Positions 17,107 to 25,413 of a stretch of 55,417 nt of DNA are shown piece after piece. The first letter of the stretch is position 1, and the number at the start of each line of letters is the position of its first letter. A model generated the notes under the pieces. The model was not told the DNA's origin. It saw nothing but the letters and a program-made list of their open reading frames with translations, and did no database searches. Made by a program: the position numbers and the translations under genes. This stretch comes from Herbaspirillum sp. CF444 (lineage in GTDB: Bacteria > Pseudomonadota > Gammaproteobacteria > Burkholderiales > Burkholderiaceae_D): NCBI RefSeq assembly GCF_000282135.1, contig NZ_AKJW01000079.1:1-55417 (forward strand), written 5' to 3'.

Positions 17107-17982
17107 TTAGTTGCCCGGATGCAGTTCTCTGAGGATGTCGAGGAAGAGATCGGCGCGATAGGTCGAAGGACGAGACGATTCGGTGACTGCGCAAATCTGA
17201 TGGTGATAAGAGGGGCTGCCGTTTCTTACTCTGAGTGCGTACCTCTTGCCGAGCAGTTGTACATAGTGCACCGGCAGGATGCCGAGATAGCTACCGGTCG
17301 CGACCAGCAAGCCGATGGCTTCCAGGCCGCCGGCATCCGGCCCGCGCGCGTAGCCTTCGGTTGCCAGCGCCTGATCGACGTAAGGATGTTGTCTGTATAC
17401 CAGCGGCAGATCGCCGGCGCCGCGCTTCGCTTTCTTTGCGGCGCTGTAGACGCGATGGGTTTCCGAGAACAAGGGCAGGTAGTTGAATTCCCCCTCGCGC
17501 GGATACTTGCCGCGGATCGCAATGTCGACACGATGCTCGCGCAAGGCCTGGTTGAGATCGGGGAAGGTCATGACGCTGATCTCCGGCCGTACATTGGGGG
17601 CGCGCTCGCGCAGGACGGCCAGCGCTTCCGGGATCTTGCAATCGGGATGCGTCAGCGTGTGCTCGACGATGCCGATCGACAGCGAACCGGACAATACGCC
17701 ATGCACGGCGTCGATTTCGGAGCGGATGCGTTCCAGCGAACGCAAGGCATCCGACGCCAGCTTGAGCGCGACTTCGCCCTCGGGCGTCAGCTTGAAACCG
17801 GCCGGTCCGCGCTCGCACAGGCGCACGCCGAGGCGTTCTTCCACCTCGCGCACGTGGCGGCTGATGGAGGCCTTGGACATGTGCAGGCGCTTCTCCGCAG
17901 CAGCGAAACCACCGGCCTGGGCCGCATTGCAAAACACGCGCAAAGAACGCAGGTCGCGTTCGTCGAAGTCCAGTTGGATCAT
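17107..17982 (-). CDS. LysR-family transcriptional regulator
   Basis: A 291-residue LysR regulator. Winged HTH at 8-66 (LRSLRVFCNAAQAGGFAAAEKRLHMSKASISRHVREVEERLGVRLCER), followed by a linker helix and a substrate-binding domain (LSIGIVEHTL to the C-terminus) that would bind a small-molecule inducer. It is transcribed away from the agmatinase-family gene, with 211 bases between the starts, the usual arrangement for a LysR regulator controlling its neighbour. The ligand is unknown; a guanidino or amino-acid derivative is a guess from the context. Confidence 0.92.
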   Translation of the reverse strand: MIQLDFDERDLRSLRVFCNAAQAGGFAAAEKRLHMSKASISRHVREVEERLGVRLCERGPAGFKLTPEGEVALKLASDALRSLERIRSEIDAVHGVLSGSLSIGIVEHTLTHPDCKIPEALAVLRERAPNVRPEISVMTFPDLNQALREHRVDIAIRGKYPREGEFNYLPLFSETHRVYSAAKKAKRGAGDLPLVYRQHPYVDQALATEGYARGPDAGGLEAIGLLVATGSYLGILPVHYVQLLGKRYALRVRNGSPSYHHQICAVTESSRPSTYRADLFLDILRELHPGN

Positions 17983-18021
17983 GATTGCCTGCCGGGAAGG
18001 TAAGTAGAGGTCAGAAATGCA

Positions 18022-18047
18022 AGGTATTGAATTTCAAGACTATACCT
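18022..18047. promoter_or_regulatory. Dyad in the LysR / agmatinase-family intergenic region
   Basis: AGGTAT (18022-18027) and ATACCT (18042-18047) are inverted around a 14-base centre that itself contains TTGAA-T-TTCAA (18027-18037). It lies 40 bases from the LysR start, a usual place for a LysR autoregulatory site. The match is short, so confidence is limited. Confidence 0.35.
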
Positions 18048-18193
18048 GCAAAACAATCATTTTTTATTATCCGCATTGCTTGCTAGAGTCAAACGCACTC
18101 GGCTGTGTCGGCACATGCGCTGGCGTTGGATCTTGCATGGACATTGGCTTGTTTCTTCTCGTTTATTACATCTCGTCCAAAGGATCCCAGGTC

Positions 18194-19165
18194 ATGGAAC
18201 AACTCACCGTAGCGCCACGCACCGGCCACAAAACCTTGCTTTACTCGGAGCTGGTCACCGACATGACGGATCTGAAAGCGGACATCGCCATCCTCGGCGT
18301 GCCGTTCGGATCCGCGTATACGCCGCGTCAATTCACCAACGACCAGAGCAATGCGCCGCAAGCGATCCGCGACGTGACCGACCGCATCGTGCGCGCGCCG
18401 GAACATTACGATTTCGACATCGACGGTCCGCTGTTGCAAGGACGCAGCGATATCCGCTTCGTCGATTGCGGCGACGTGTTGCCCGATCTTGCCGTACCCG
18501 GCGATCATCAGCGCCGCGCCGAACTGGCGATACGCCAGATCCTGCGCGGCGGCGGCATGCCCATCGTGCTGGGCGGCGACCACGGCATCACCAATCCGGT
18601 CTTGCGCGGTTTCGACGAAGCGGGGCCGGTGACCATCGTGCATATCGATGCGCATCTGGACTGGCGCGACGAAGTCAATGGCGTGCGCGACGGTTTGTCG
18701 AGCGTGATTCGCCGCGCGTCCGAACTGCCGTTCGTGAAGCACATCGTGCAAATCGGTTTGCGCGCACAGGGCAGCGGACGTCCGGCCGATTACGAAGCCG
18801 CCAAAGCCTGGGGCGCCGATCTGATCTCGGCCTATGAGTTGCACGATATCGGCATGGATGCCGTGCTGGCGCGCATTCCCGATGGCGGCAACTATTACCT
18901 GACCATCGATGCCGACGGTCTCGATCCGACCATCATGCCGGCCGTCGACGGCCCGGCGCCCGGCGGCGTGAGTTTCGTGCAGGCACGCAAGCTGATTCAC
19001 GGACTGGTGAAGAAGGGGCGTGTGGTCGGCATGGACATCGTCGAGATTCAACCGGTCAAGGACAACGCCAGCAAACTGACTTGCGTCACCGCCGGCCGCC
19101 TGATCGTCAATCTGATCGGCGCGACCATTCGCGCCGGTTATTTCGACAAGAAGAACAAAGCGTAA
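18194..19165 (+). CDS. Agmatinase/ureohydrolase family protein
   Basis: A 323-residue dinuclear-manganese hydrolase of the arginase/agmatinase fold, which releases urea from guanidino compounds. All metal-binding motifs are present: GGDHG, DAHLDWR and the TIDADGLDP segment. The overall spacing resembles agmatinases more than arginases, but the actual substrate (agmatine, guanidinobutyrate, guanidinopropionate or similar) cannot be read. The ATG at 18194 follows AAAGGATCCCAGG; the open frame extends 59 codons further up, but that part is AT-rich and non-protein-like. It is followed after 42 bases by a RidA gene in the same direction and faces a divergent LysR regulator that probably controls it. 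Confidence 0.88.
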   Translation: MEQLTVAPRTGHKTLLYSELVTDMTDLKADIAILGVPFGSAYTPRQFTNDQSNAPQAIRDVTDRIVRAPEHYDFDIDGPLLQGRSDIRFVDCGDVLPDLAVPGDHQRRAELAIRQILRGGGMPIVLGGDHGITNPVLRGFDEAGPVTIVHIDAHLDWRDEVNGVRDGLSSVIRRASELPFVKHIVQIGLRAQGSGRPADYEAAKAWGADLISAYELHDIGMDAVLARIPDGGNYYLTIDADGLDPTIMPAVDGPAPGGVSFVQARKLIHGLVKKGRVVGMDIVEIQPVKDNASKLTCVTAGRLIVNLIGATIRAGYFDKKNKA

Positions 19166-19207
19166 TCAATCCGAATCACTTCACCCCACACTTTCACCGA
19201 GGCTCTC

Positions 19208-19621
19208 ATGGAACACACGCGCATTCGCAGATTCAACACCAAGGATACCTATCCGGAACAAAAGATCGACAACGACCTGTGCCAGGCCGTCGTCGCGCGC
19301 GGCACCACCGTATTTCTGCGCGGTCAGATCGGGCAGAACCTGGATACCTCGGAAAGCGTTTGCATCGGCGACGTCAAAGGCCAGACCGAACAGGCGATGT
19401 ACAACATCGACATGCTGCTCAAGGAAGCCGGCGGCAAGCTGGAGCACATCTGCAAAGTGACGATTTACATCTCCGATCCACGCTATCGTGAAGATGTGTA
19501 TCGCGTGGTGGGGCGTTGGCTCAAGGGCGTGTTTCCGGTATCGACCGGCATCGTGGTGTCGGCGTTTGCGCGCCCGGAATACCTGGTGGAGGTCGACGCG
19601 ACCGCCGTCATTCCCGATTAA
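19208..19621 (+). CDS. RidA (YjgF/YER057c/UK114) family protein
   Basis: A 137-residue member of the RidA superfamily. RidA enzymes hydrolyse reactive enamine/imine intermediates; other subfamilies act as deaminases in specific catabolic pathways. Landmarks are LRGQIGQNLDT, QAMYNIDMLLKEAGGKLEHICKVTIYISD and the C-terminal FARPEYLVEVDATAVIP, where the Arg preceding the last strand corresponds to the functional arginine of RidA. GAGG precedes the ATG. It is encoded just behind the agmatinase-family gene, so a role in the same pathway is likely. Its stop codon overlaps the convergent phosphotransferase gene by 4 bases. Confidence 0.92.
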   Translation: MEHTRIRRFNTKDTYPEQKIDNDLCQAVVARGTTVFLRGQIGQNLDTSESVCIGDVKGQTEQAMYNIDMLLKEAGGKLEHICKVTIYISDPRYREDVYRVVGRWLKGVFPVSTGIVVSAFARPEYLVEVDATAVIPD

Positions 19622-20799
19622 GAATGCTTGGCGCGCTGCCGGATTTGTTCGAGCAGCCGCTGTCCTTGCGCGCTGTTGAACCAGGCGGCATGACCGAGGT
19701 AGTAGGTGTCGTAGGCCAGCGACGCATTTTTCGCCGAGCGCGTGACGCCATGGAAGTAGGCCAGTTCGGCCAGCGCAAATTCGGCATGCACCAGCGGCAG
19801 CAGCGCCGCCAGCGCCAGCCATTGGCGTGCGCCCAGCGGACGGATCAGGTGGTAGCCGTCCAGCATGGCGTCGAGCAGATCGGGATGGACCACGTTCCGC
19901 TTGCCTGCCTGCGCATCTTGTATTTCTTGTATCGCCAGCCATTCGATGATGTTGCGTTCGATCGCCGTCGCCAGATCGTGCAGGGCGCAGGTGCGGTCGC
20001 TCAGGCCGAAGTCGAGGATGGTTTCCACGCCGGCTGCCGCGCTGCGGTCGGTCCACAGCAGATTCGACGCATGCCAGTCATTGTGCGTCCACAGCGGCGT
20101 CAGCTCGTCCAGGTAAGGATGCAGCCTGTCATGGAAGGGCAGCAACGTATCGGCCGTTTCCTCACGCCAGTTGCGGTGCTGCAGATAATCGCCGATGGCC
20201 GGATGCTGGTCGACATAGCCTTGCAGCGCCGGCAGCGGATCCTGCTGCGAAAAAATCGTGAAGCTCGACACCAGCGTTTGCGCCTTGCGCGCGGGCGCGG
20301 CGTAGTCTTCGGCCGCCAGGTGCAGGCGCGCCAACGCCTTGCCGGCTTCGTGCGCGTGCACGCGGCTGCTGAACGGCGTCCATGACACGGCGTCGCGGTA
20401 CAGGTCGATGCCCGAGGCGACGCCGTGCACTTCATATGTCCAGTGATCGTCGGTGATGGCGGTGGCGCCGTCGCTGGTGGTCAGCACTTCACTCACGGCG
20501 ATGCCGCGGCTGCGCAGGTGATTGATGAAGCCGTGTTCCTCGCTCAGTCCGTCGACGTCGCGCACCGAGGCATGGTGACGCTTGACGAATACTTCCATGG
20601 TCGACGTCGTCATCACGCATCCCGCCGAGAACGGTCGCGGGCTATGCCACACCAGACGCGTGGGAAGGCCGGCCTGCGGATAGTGCCGCAGTACGCGCGC
20701 GACTTCCGCCGACGTCAGCGCCGGCCAGTCCGAAATCACCGCATCGGCATTCATGCCGTGGCTGAGGACGCGGGTCAGGTGATGGGAAGCGGCTTCCAT
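19618..20799 (-). CDS. Aminoglycoside-phosphotransferase-like kinase
   Basis: A 393-residue protein kinase-fold phosphotransferase (APH/choline kinase/HSK2 superfamily). The catalytic loop is THNDWHASNLLW (HxDxxxxN pattern) and the metal-binding DFG equivalent is ILDFGLSD. An ATP-binding lysine candidate lies in MEVFVKRH. Antibiotic inactivation is possible but not indicated; the superfamily also phosphorylates choline, homoserine and sugars. It starts 15 bases after the siderophore-receptor stop on the same strand, so the two are probably co-transcribed, which hints at a substrate brought in or processed with the siderophore. The N-terminal 15 residues may be replaced by a start at a downstream ATG (MNADAV). 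Confidence 0.8.
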   Translation of the reverse strand: MEAASHHLTRVLSHGMNADAVISDWPALTSAEVARVLRHYPQAGLPTRLVWHSPRPFSAGCVMTTSTMEVFVKRHHASVRDVDGLSEEHGFINHLRSRGIAVSEVLTTSDGATAITDDHWTYEVHGVASGIDLYRDAVSWTPFSSRVHAHEAGKALARLHLAAEDYAAPARKAQTLVSSFTIFSQQDPLPALQGYVDQHPAIGDYLQHRNWREETADTLLPFHDRLHPYLDELTPLWTHNDWHASNLLWTDRSAAAGVETILDFGLSDRTCALHDLATAIERNIIEWLAIQEIQDAQAGKRNVVHPDLLDAMLDGYHLIRPLGARQWLALAALLPLVHAEFALAELAYFHGVTRSAKNASLAYDTYYLGHAAWFNSAQGQRLLEQIRQRAKHS

Positions 20800-20814
20800 G
20801 CAGGCGCTCCCCGG

Positions 20815-22983
20815 TCAGAAATCGTATTGCACCGTCAGGCGTGCCTGACGCGGCGCACCGAGGTGCAGGTAACTGTCGCCCAGCGATTCGCCGGTGTCTT
20901 TCCAGTAGCGCTTGTCGAAGATATTGTCGACGGTCAGGCGCACCGTGGTCGCATGGCCGCTCATGCTGGTCCGGTAGCGCAAGCCGGCATTGAAGATATG
21001 GTAAGCCGGCACGGTGGCGCTGCCGTCGCGCGTGGCCGCCTTGCTGCCGCTGTACAGCCAGCTGCCTTGCAGATTCAGGCCGGGCAGGCTTGCCAGCGCG
21101 TAGTCGGCATAGACTGCGCTGCGTACGCGCGGCACATTGATCGCCTGCTTGCCGTCGTAGGCCGGCGTGCCGGTACCGTCGGCGCGCGCCTGGATGAAGG
21201 CCACGCCGGCGGCCAGGCGCAGTTGCCTGGTGACGTTGCCGGAGGCGCCGAGCTCGATGCCGGTATGGGTTTCCTTGCCTTGCTGCACGTAGGTGAAGGT
21301 GGTGCCGCTCGCGTCCGGTTGCGGATATTCATAGGCCTTCTTCATGCGGAAGATGGCCGAGGTAAAGCTCAGGTCCTTGCTCCAGTCATATTTGAAGCCG
21401 GCTTCCAGCTGGCGCGCCACCGACGGCGGCAGCGTGGTCGGGTAATTGCTGGCCCAGAACGCGGCGGACGTGCCCATGCTCAGCGTCTCGGCATAGCTGC
21501 CGTACAGCGACATGTTGGCTTGCGGTTTGAAGATCAGCGCAAGTTGCGGCAGGAACTGATTGCGGTCGGTGTCGCGCGTGGTGGCGCCGGTCGCGTCGTA
21601 GGTTTTTTCTTTCAGCCAGACCTGGCGTCCGCCGGCCAGCACTTGCCAGCGATCGCTGAACCGCACGCGGTCGGTGAAGAAGACGGCTTGCTGGCGACTG
21701 TCCAGATTGCGATACGACGCCGGGATGGCGGCACCCGATGGCGGCAGGACGGCCGGCGTCGCGGCGTAGATATTGTCGCTGCCGACCGGAATCGAAATGC
21801 CGTCCGATTTGTCGACCACGCGGCGCGACATGCTCAGGCCGGCGGTCAGATCATGTTTGAGGAAGCCGGTGTTGAAGTTGCCCTGCAATACCGCCTGGCC
21901 GTCGTCGTTGCGGCGCGTGTCGTCGGGACTGCGATAGTCGTAGACGTCGAAGTCGCCGTTGGCGGCGAAAGTCGGCGAGAAGCTGGTCGCCACGTTGCTG
22001 CCGTACGGGAAGGCCAGGTAGTCGTCGATGACGGCGCGGCTGCGGCCGACGTTGACGTAGGCGCGCCAGTCGGCATTGAGTTCGAGGTCGAAGCGCGTAT
22101 TGAAGTTGAGCGAATCGATGCGCACCGGCTGCGCCCAGGACTGCGGCGAGAGCATGGTGCTCGGCGACACGTCGGACGGCACGGTTGTGCCGCCCAGCAA
22201 TTGATAGCCGGCGACCGATTTTTGCGCTTTTTTCTGATACTCGATATTGAACTGCAAATGCGCCGTGGACGTGATGTCCCAGTTCGCCGCCACCGAGGCG
22301 AAGTCGCGATAGCCGTTGCTGTTGTCGACGTAGGAATTGATGTCTTCGTGCGCGGCGTTCACGCGCAGGCCGAATTGCTTGCGGTCGCCGAACAGCGTGC
22401 CCAGATCGGTCGACGCATAGCGCGAACCGTTGGAGTCGGTGCCGAACATCACCGAGCGCACGTCGGCCGGACGTTTGGTGACGTAGTTGACCAGGCCGCC
22501 GGCATTGACGACGCCGCCTTGCAGGCCCGACAAGCCTTTGATGATCTCGACTTGTTCCTTGTTCTCCAGCGCGATGTTCTGTTCGCCGACGACCGACAGG
22601 CCGTTGATGCGGTAACCGCTCGCCAGGTCCAGCGGAAATCCGCGCACGCTGATGTTCTCGTAATAGCCGACCGGTGCGTAGTTCTCGCCGATGCTGGCGT
22701 CGTTCTTGATGACGTCGCTGAGCAGGCGGGCTTGCTGGTCCTTCAGTTGCGCTTCGGTCACGACCGCGACCGAAGCGGGCGTATCGAGCAAGGGTGTCTC
22801 GCCGAAACCGGCGATGTTCGACGAGCGTGCACGATACGTCGGCGCGGAGTCGTCTTCGGCGGTGACGCTGACGGTCGGCAGCGAGCCGGCTTCAACCGGT
22901 TCTTCGGCGCGGGCGCCGGTGGTGAAGACGCACGGCGCGCCGGCCAGCGTCAGGGAAATCGCGAGAGGAGAAAAACGTTTCAT
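20815..22983 (-). CDS. TonB-dependent siderophore receptor
   Basis: A 722-residue outer-membrane receptor of the FhuA/FcuA-like siderophore branch. A signal peptide ends at about residue 26, followed by a TonB-box-like region (PTVSVTAEDD), the plug domain with ISVRGFPLDLASGYRINGL and EKVEIIKGLSGLQGG-like text (here EQVEIIKGLSGLQGGVVNAGGLVNYVTKRP), and a 22-strand barrel ending in the aromatic C-terminus TVQYDF. There is no N-terminal signalling domain, so it is a plain transporter. It lies between a lytic transglycosylase gene (48 bases upstream) and the kinase gene (15 bases downstream). No Fur box was recognised in the short upstream gap. Confidence 0.92.
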   Translation of the reverse strand: MKRFSPLAISLTLAGAPCVFTTGARAEEPVEAGSLPTVSVTAEDDSAPTYRARSSNIAGFGETPLLDTPASVAVVTEAQLKDQQARLLSDVIKNDASIGENYAPVGYYENISVRGFPLDLASGYRINGLSVVGEQNIALENKEQVEIIKGLSGLQGGVVNAGGLVNYVTKRPADVRSVMFGTDSNGSRYASTDLGTLFGDRKQFGLRVNAAHEDINSYVDNSNGYRDFASVAANWDITSTAHLQFNIEYQKKAQKSVAGYQLLGGTTVPSDVSPSTMLSPQSWAQPVRIDSLNFNTRFDLELNADWRAYVNVGRSRAVIDDYLAFPYGSNVATSFSPTFAANGDFDVYDYRSPDDTRRNDDGQAVLQGNFNTGFLKHDLTAGLSMSRRVVDKSDGISIPVGSDNIYAATPAVLPPSGAAIPASYRNLDSRQQAVFFTDRVRFSDRWQVLAGGRQVWLKEKTYDATGATTRDTDRNQFLPQLALIFKPQANMSLYGSYAETLSMGTSAAFWASNYPTTLPPSVARQLEAGFKYDWSKDLSFTSAIFRMKKAYEYPQPDASGTTFTYVQQGKETHTGIELGASGNVTRQLRLAAGVAFIQARADGTGTPAYDGKQAINVPRVRSAVYADYALASLPGLNLQGSWLYSGSKAATRDGSATVPAYHIFNAGLRYRTSMSGHATTVRLTVDNIFDKRYWKDTGESLGDSYLHLGAPRQARLTVQYDF

Positions 22984-23031
22984 CGGTATTGCTTTACTTT
23001 TCTTGAGACGATACGGGCAGGACAGGACGGC

Positions 23032-24177
23032 TTACTGTTGTCCGCGCGCGGTACGAACGGCGCGCGCCAGGTCGATGACCGACATGGCGTAGAAATAGCT
23101 GCGGTTGTACTGCGTGATGGCGAAGAAGTTGTTGGTCGCCAGCCAGTGCTCGGTCGGCGCCGCGCCGTTCTGCAGATCGACCACGCCGTAACGCAGACCG
23201 GCAGGCAGCTCGGCGCCAGGCACGACGCCGGCGGCTTTCAGCTCATCCGGCGAGAACTTGGCTTCGAGGCCCTGGTTGATCAGGTCTGCGGCCTTGGCGG
23301 GATCGGTGACGGTGGCCGGGAACACGGTCGGTTCGCCGCGCTGCCAGCCGTGGATCTTGAGGAAGTTGGCGACGCTGCCGATGGCGTCCACGGGCGAACT
23401 GCGCAGATCGATCTTGCCGTTGCCGTCGAAATCGACGGCATACTGGCGGATGCTGCTCGGCATGAACTGCGGCCAGCCGATGGCGCCGGCGTAGGAACCC
23501 AGCAGCGAGAACGGATCGACATTCGACTCACGCGCAAACAGCAGCGTGTTTTCCAGCTCGCCGCGGAAGAAGGCCATGCGCGCGTCGCGGTTGGCGGTTT
23601 TGGGATAATCGAAGGTCAGCGTGGTGATCGCATCCATCACGCGGAAGTTGCCGGTGTTGCGGCCGTAGACGGTTTCCACGCCGATGATGCCGACGATGAT
23701 TTCGGCCGGCACGCCGTATTGGGCTTCGGCGCGCGACAGCGCCAGTTCATGCTCGTTCCAGAAATCGACGCCGGCGTTGATGCGCTTCGGTTCGACGAAG
23801 CGGGCGCGGTAGGCTTGCCAGTTCTTCGGCTTGCCGCTGGGTGCGGGTTTGATCAGCTGGATGGCGGTGTCGAGATAGCGCGCCTTGCTGAAGACCGCTT
23901 GCAGCGCGGCCTTGTCGAAGCCGTTGCGCTCGACCATTTCATCGATGAAGGCGTTGACTTCCTTCCATTGGCTGAAATTGGCGAATTCGCCGTCGTCGGC
24001 TTCTGCGGCTTTTTTCTTCGGTTTGGCTTTTTGCTTGGCAGTTTTACTGCCGGCATTGCTCTTGGCCTTTGCCGTCGTCGACTCTGCATGGGCCGCCGCC
24101 GGGTTCAGGCAAGCCAGGGAAAGTGCGAACAAGCCAAGCAGGGAAGAGGGAAAACGGAAGCGGAAGCTATGTTTCAT
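23032..24177 (-). CDS. mltB: Lytic murein transglycosylase B family protein
   Basis: A murein hydrolase of about 381 residues that cleaves the MurNAc-GlcNAc bond with formation of anhydromuramic acid. The N-terminus is a signal peptide (AHAES cleavage near 31), followed by a Lys/Ala-rich linker (about 35-60) and the MltB catalytic domain with IVGIIGVETVYGRNTGNF, where Glu168 is the acid catalyst, then IGWPQFMPSSIRQYAVDFDGNGKIDL. A cysteine (Cys23) sits in LSLAC but does not form a good lipobox, so a soluble periplasmic form is likely. ATGs at 24177 and 24183 are both possible starts. It is upstream of the siderophore receptor on the same strand. Confidence 0.9.
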   Translation of the reverse strand: MKHSFRFRFPSSLLGLFALSLACLNPAAAHAESTTAKAKSNAGSKTAKQKAKPKKKAAEADDGEFANFSQWKEVNAFIDEMVERNGFDKAALQAVFSKARYLDTAIQLIKPAPSGKPKNWQAYRARFVEPKRINAGVDFWNEHELALSRAEAQYGVPAEIIVGIIGVETVYGRNTGNFRVMDAITTLTFDYPKTANRDARMAFFRGELENTLLFARESNVDPFSLLGSYAGAIGWPQFMPSSIRQYAVDFDGNGKIDLRSSPVDAIGSVANFLKIHGWQRGEPTVFPATVTDPAKAADLINQGLEAKFSPDELKAAGVVPGAELPAGLRYGVVDLQNGAAPTEHWLATNNFFAITQYNRSYFYAMSVIDLARAVRTARGQQ

Positions 24178-24397
24178 CGACATGGATAAGCGCAAAAGGT
24201 CATGGAAATTCGGGGAAATTCAGGGAAACCGGAGTGCTCCGTCGCGCGGCTGCTCGTAAGCCGGCTGACAGGCAAGTCAGCCAGTATACATGAACGACTG
24301 GGCGATCCGCGCCACGCCCGCCTCGGGGATGTACACTAGCGTTGTCACTGTCGACATTCAGGCGCCCGGCGCCCGGTGAGAAGCCTGAGGCGATGGA

Positions 24398-24420
24398 AAT
24401 GACAATGACAATGACAATGA
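24398..24420. repeat. Short tandem repeat, unit AATGAC
   Basis: 3.8 copies of the hexamer AATGAC run from 24398 to 24420, between the mltB start and the deacetylase start. Copy-number change by slippage would shift spacing in the 5' region of the deacetylase gene (ATG at 24460) without a frameshift. Confidence 0.8.
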
Positions 24421-24459
24421 GCGAGACCTGCTGACGGGCAGATATTCAAAAAGACAACA

Positions 24460-25401
24460 ATGACTACCGCTTTCTATACCCATGCCGATTGCCAGCGCCA
24501 CGAGATGGGCGAATGGCATCCCGAGACGCCTTTGCGCCTGCAGGCGATCGAGGATCAACTGATCACCAGCCGCATCGACCAGTTCATCGAACGCCGCGAA
24601 GCCCCGCTGGCCGAGATCGCCGACATCGAACGCATCCATACCGACGACGCGGTTGCCCTGATCCGCGACAATGCCGCCGCACTGGCCGAAAGCAGCGCGG
24701 CGCACTATCCGCTGGACGGCGACACCTCGATCAACCGGCACAGCTGGAAGGCCGCCTTGCGCGCCGCCGGCGCTGCCGTGGCCGCAACCGACGCCGTCAT
24801 CGCCGGCGAGCTGGAAAACGCCTTTTGCTCGGTGCGTCCGCCGGGACATCACGCCACGCCGACCACGCCGATGGGCTTTTGCCTGTTCAACAACGTCGCC
24901 ATCGCGGCGCGTCACGCCCTCGACATGCATGGCCTGGAACGCGTCGCCATCGTCGATTTCGACGTGCACCACGGCAACGGCACCGAAGAGGCCTTCAAGC
25001 ACGATCCGCGCGTGCTGATGGTGAGTTTTTTCCAGCATCCGTTTTATCCGTTCAGCGGCACCGATCCGGCCGAGCCGCACATCCTCAACGAGCCGTTGCC
25101 TGCATACTCCGCAGGCGACGTGGTGCGCAAGCTGGTGACGGAGAAATGGCTGCCGGCCCTGCACGCGCATCAGCCGCAGATGATCTTCATCTCGGCCGGT
25201 TTCGATGCGCACCGCGAAGACGACATGGGGCAGATGGCGCTGGTGGAGGCTGATTACGCCTGGATGACCAGACAGATCATGGACGTGGCGCGGCAATATG
25301 CGCGCGGCCGGATCGTGAGTTGTCTGGAAGGCGGCTACAACCTGTCGGCGCTGGGCCGCAGCGTGGTGGCGCATCTCAAGGTGCTGGCCGACCTCGACTG
25401 A
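24460..25401 (+). CDS. Histone-deacetylase-family (class II-like) deacetylase
   Basis: A 313-residue zinc deacetylase of the arginase/HDAC fold. Active-site motifs are complete: RPPGHHA (His-His), GFCLFNNVAIAA, VDFDVHHGNGTEE (zinc ligands Asp and His), IFISAGFDAHREDDMG (zinc Asp) and CLEGGYNLSAL. Bacterial members remove acetyl groups from polyamines, acetoin-linked substrates or proteins; this sequence resembles the HDAH/HDAC6-like group rather than AcuC. It is convergent with a LysR gene, with 12 bases between the stops. A hexanucleotide repeat lies just upstream. Confidence 0.92.
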   Translation: MTTAFYTHADCQRHEMGEWHPETPLRLQAIEDQLITSRIDQFIERREAPLAEIADIERIHTDDAVALIRDNAAALAESSAAHYPLDGDTSINRHSWKAALRAAGAAVAATDAVIAGELENAFCSVRPPGHHATPTTPMGFCLFNNVAIAARHALDMHGLERVAIVDFDVHHGNGTEEAFKHDPRVLMVSFFQHPFYPFSGTDPAEPHILNEPLPAYSAGDVVRKLVTEKWLPALHAHQPQMIFISAGFDAHREDDMGQMALVEADYAWMTRQIMDVARQYARGRIVSCLEGGYNLSALGRSVVAHLKVLADLD

Positions 25402-25413
25402 GGGGCAATTGAC

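Noticed and set aside
20425..24189. 1254-codon open frame on the plus strand
   Set aside because: It runs antisense to the siderophore receptor and the lytic transglycosylase, both with complete motifs. Its translation is Arg/Gln/His/Ala-rich without domains, as expected from a GC-rich shadow frame.
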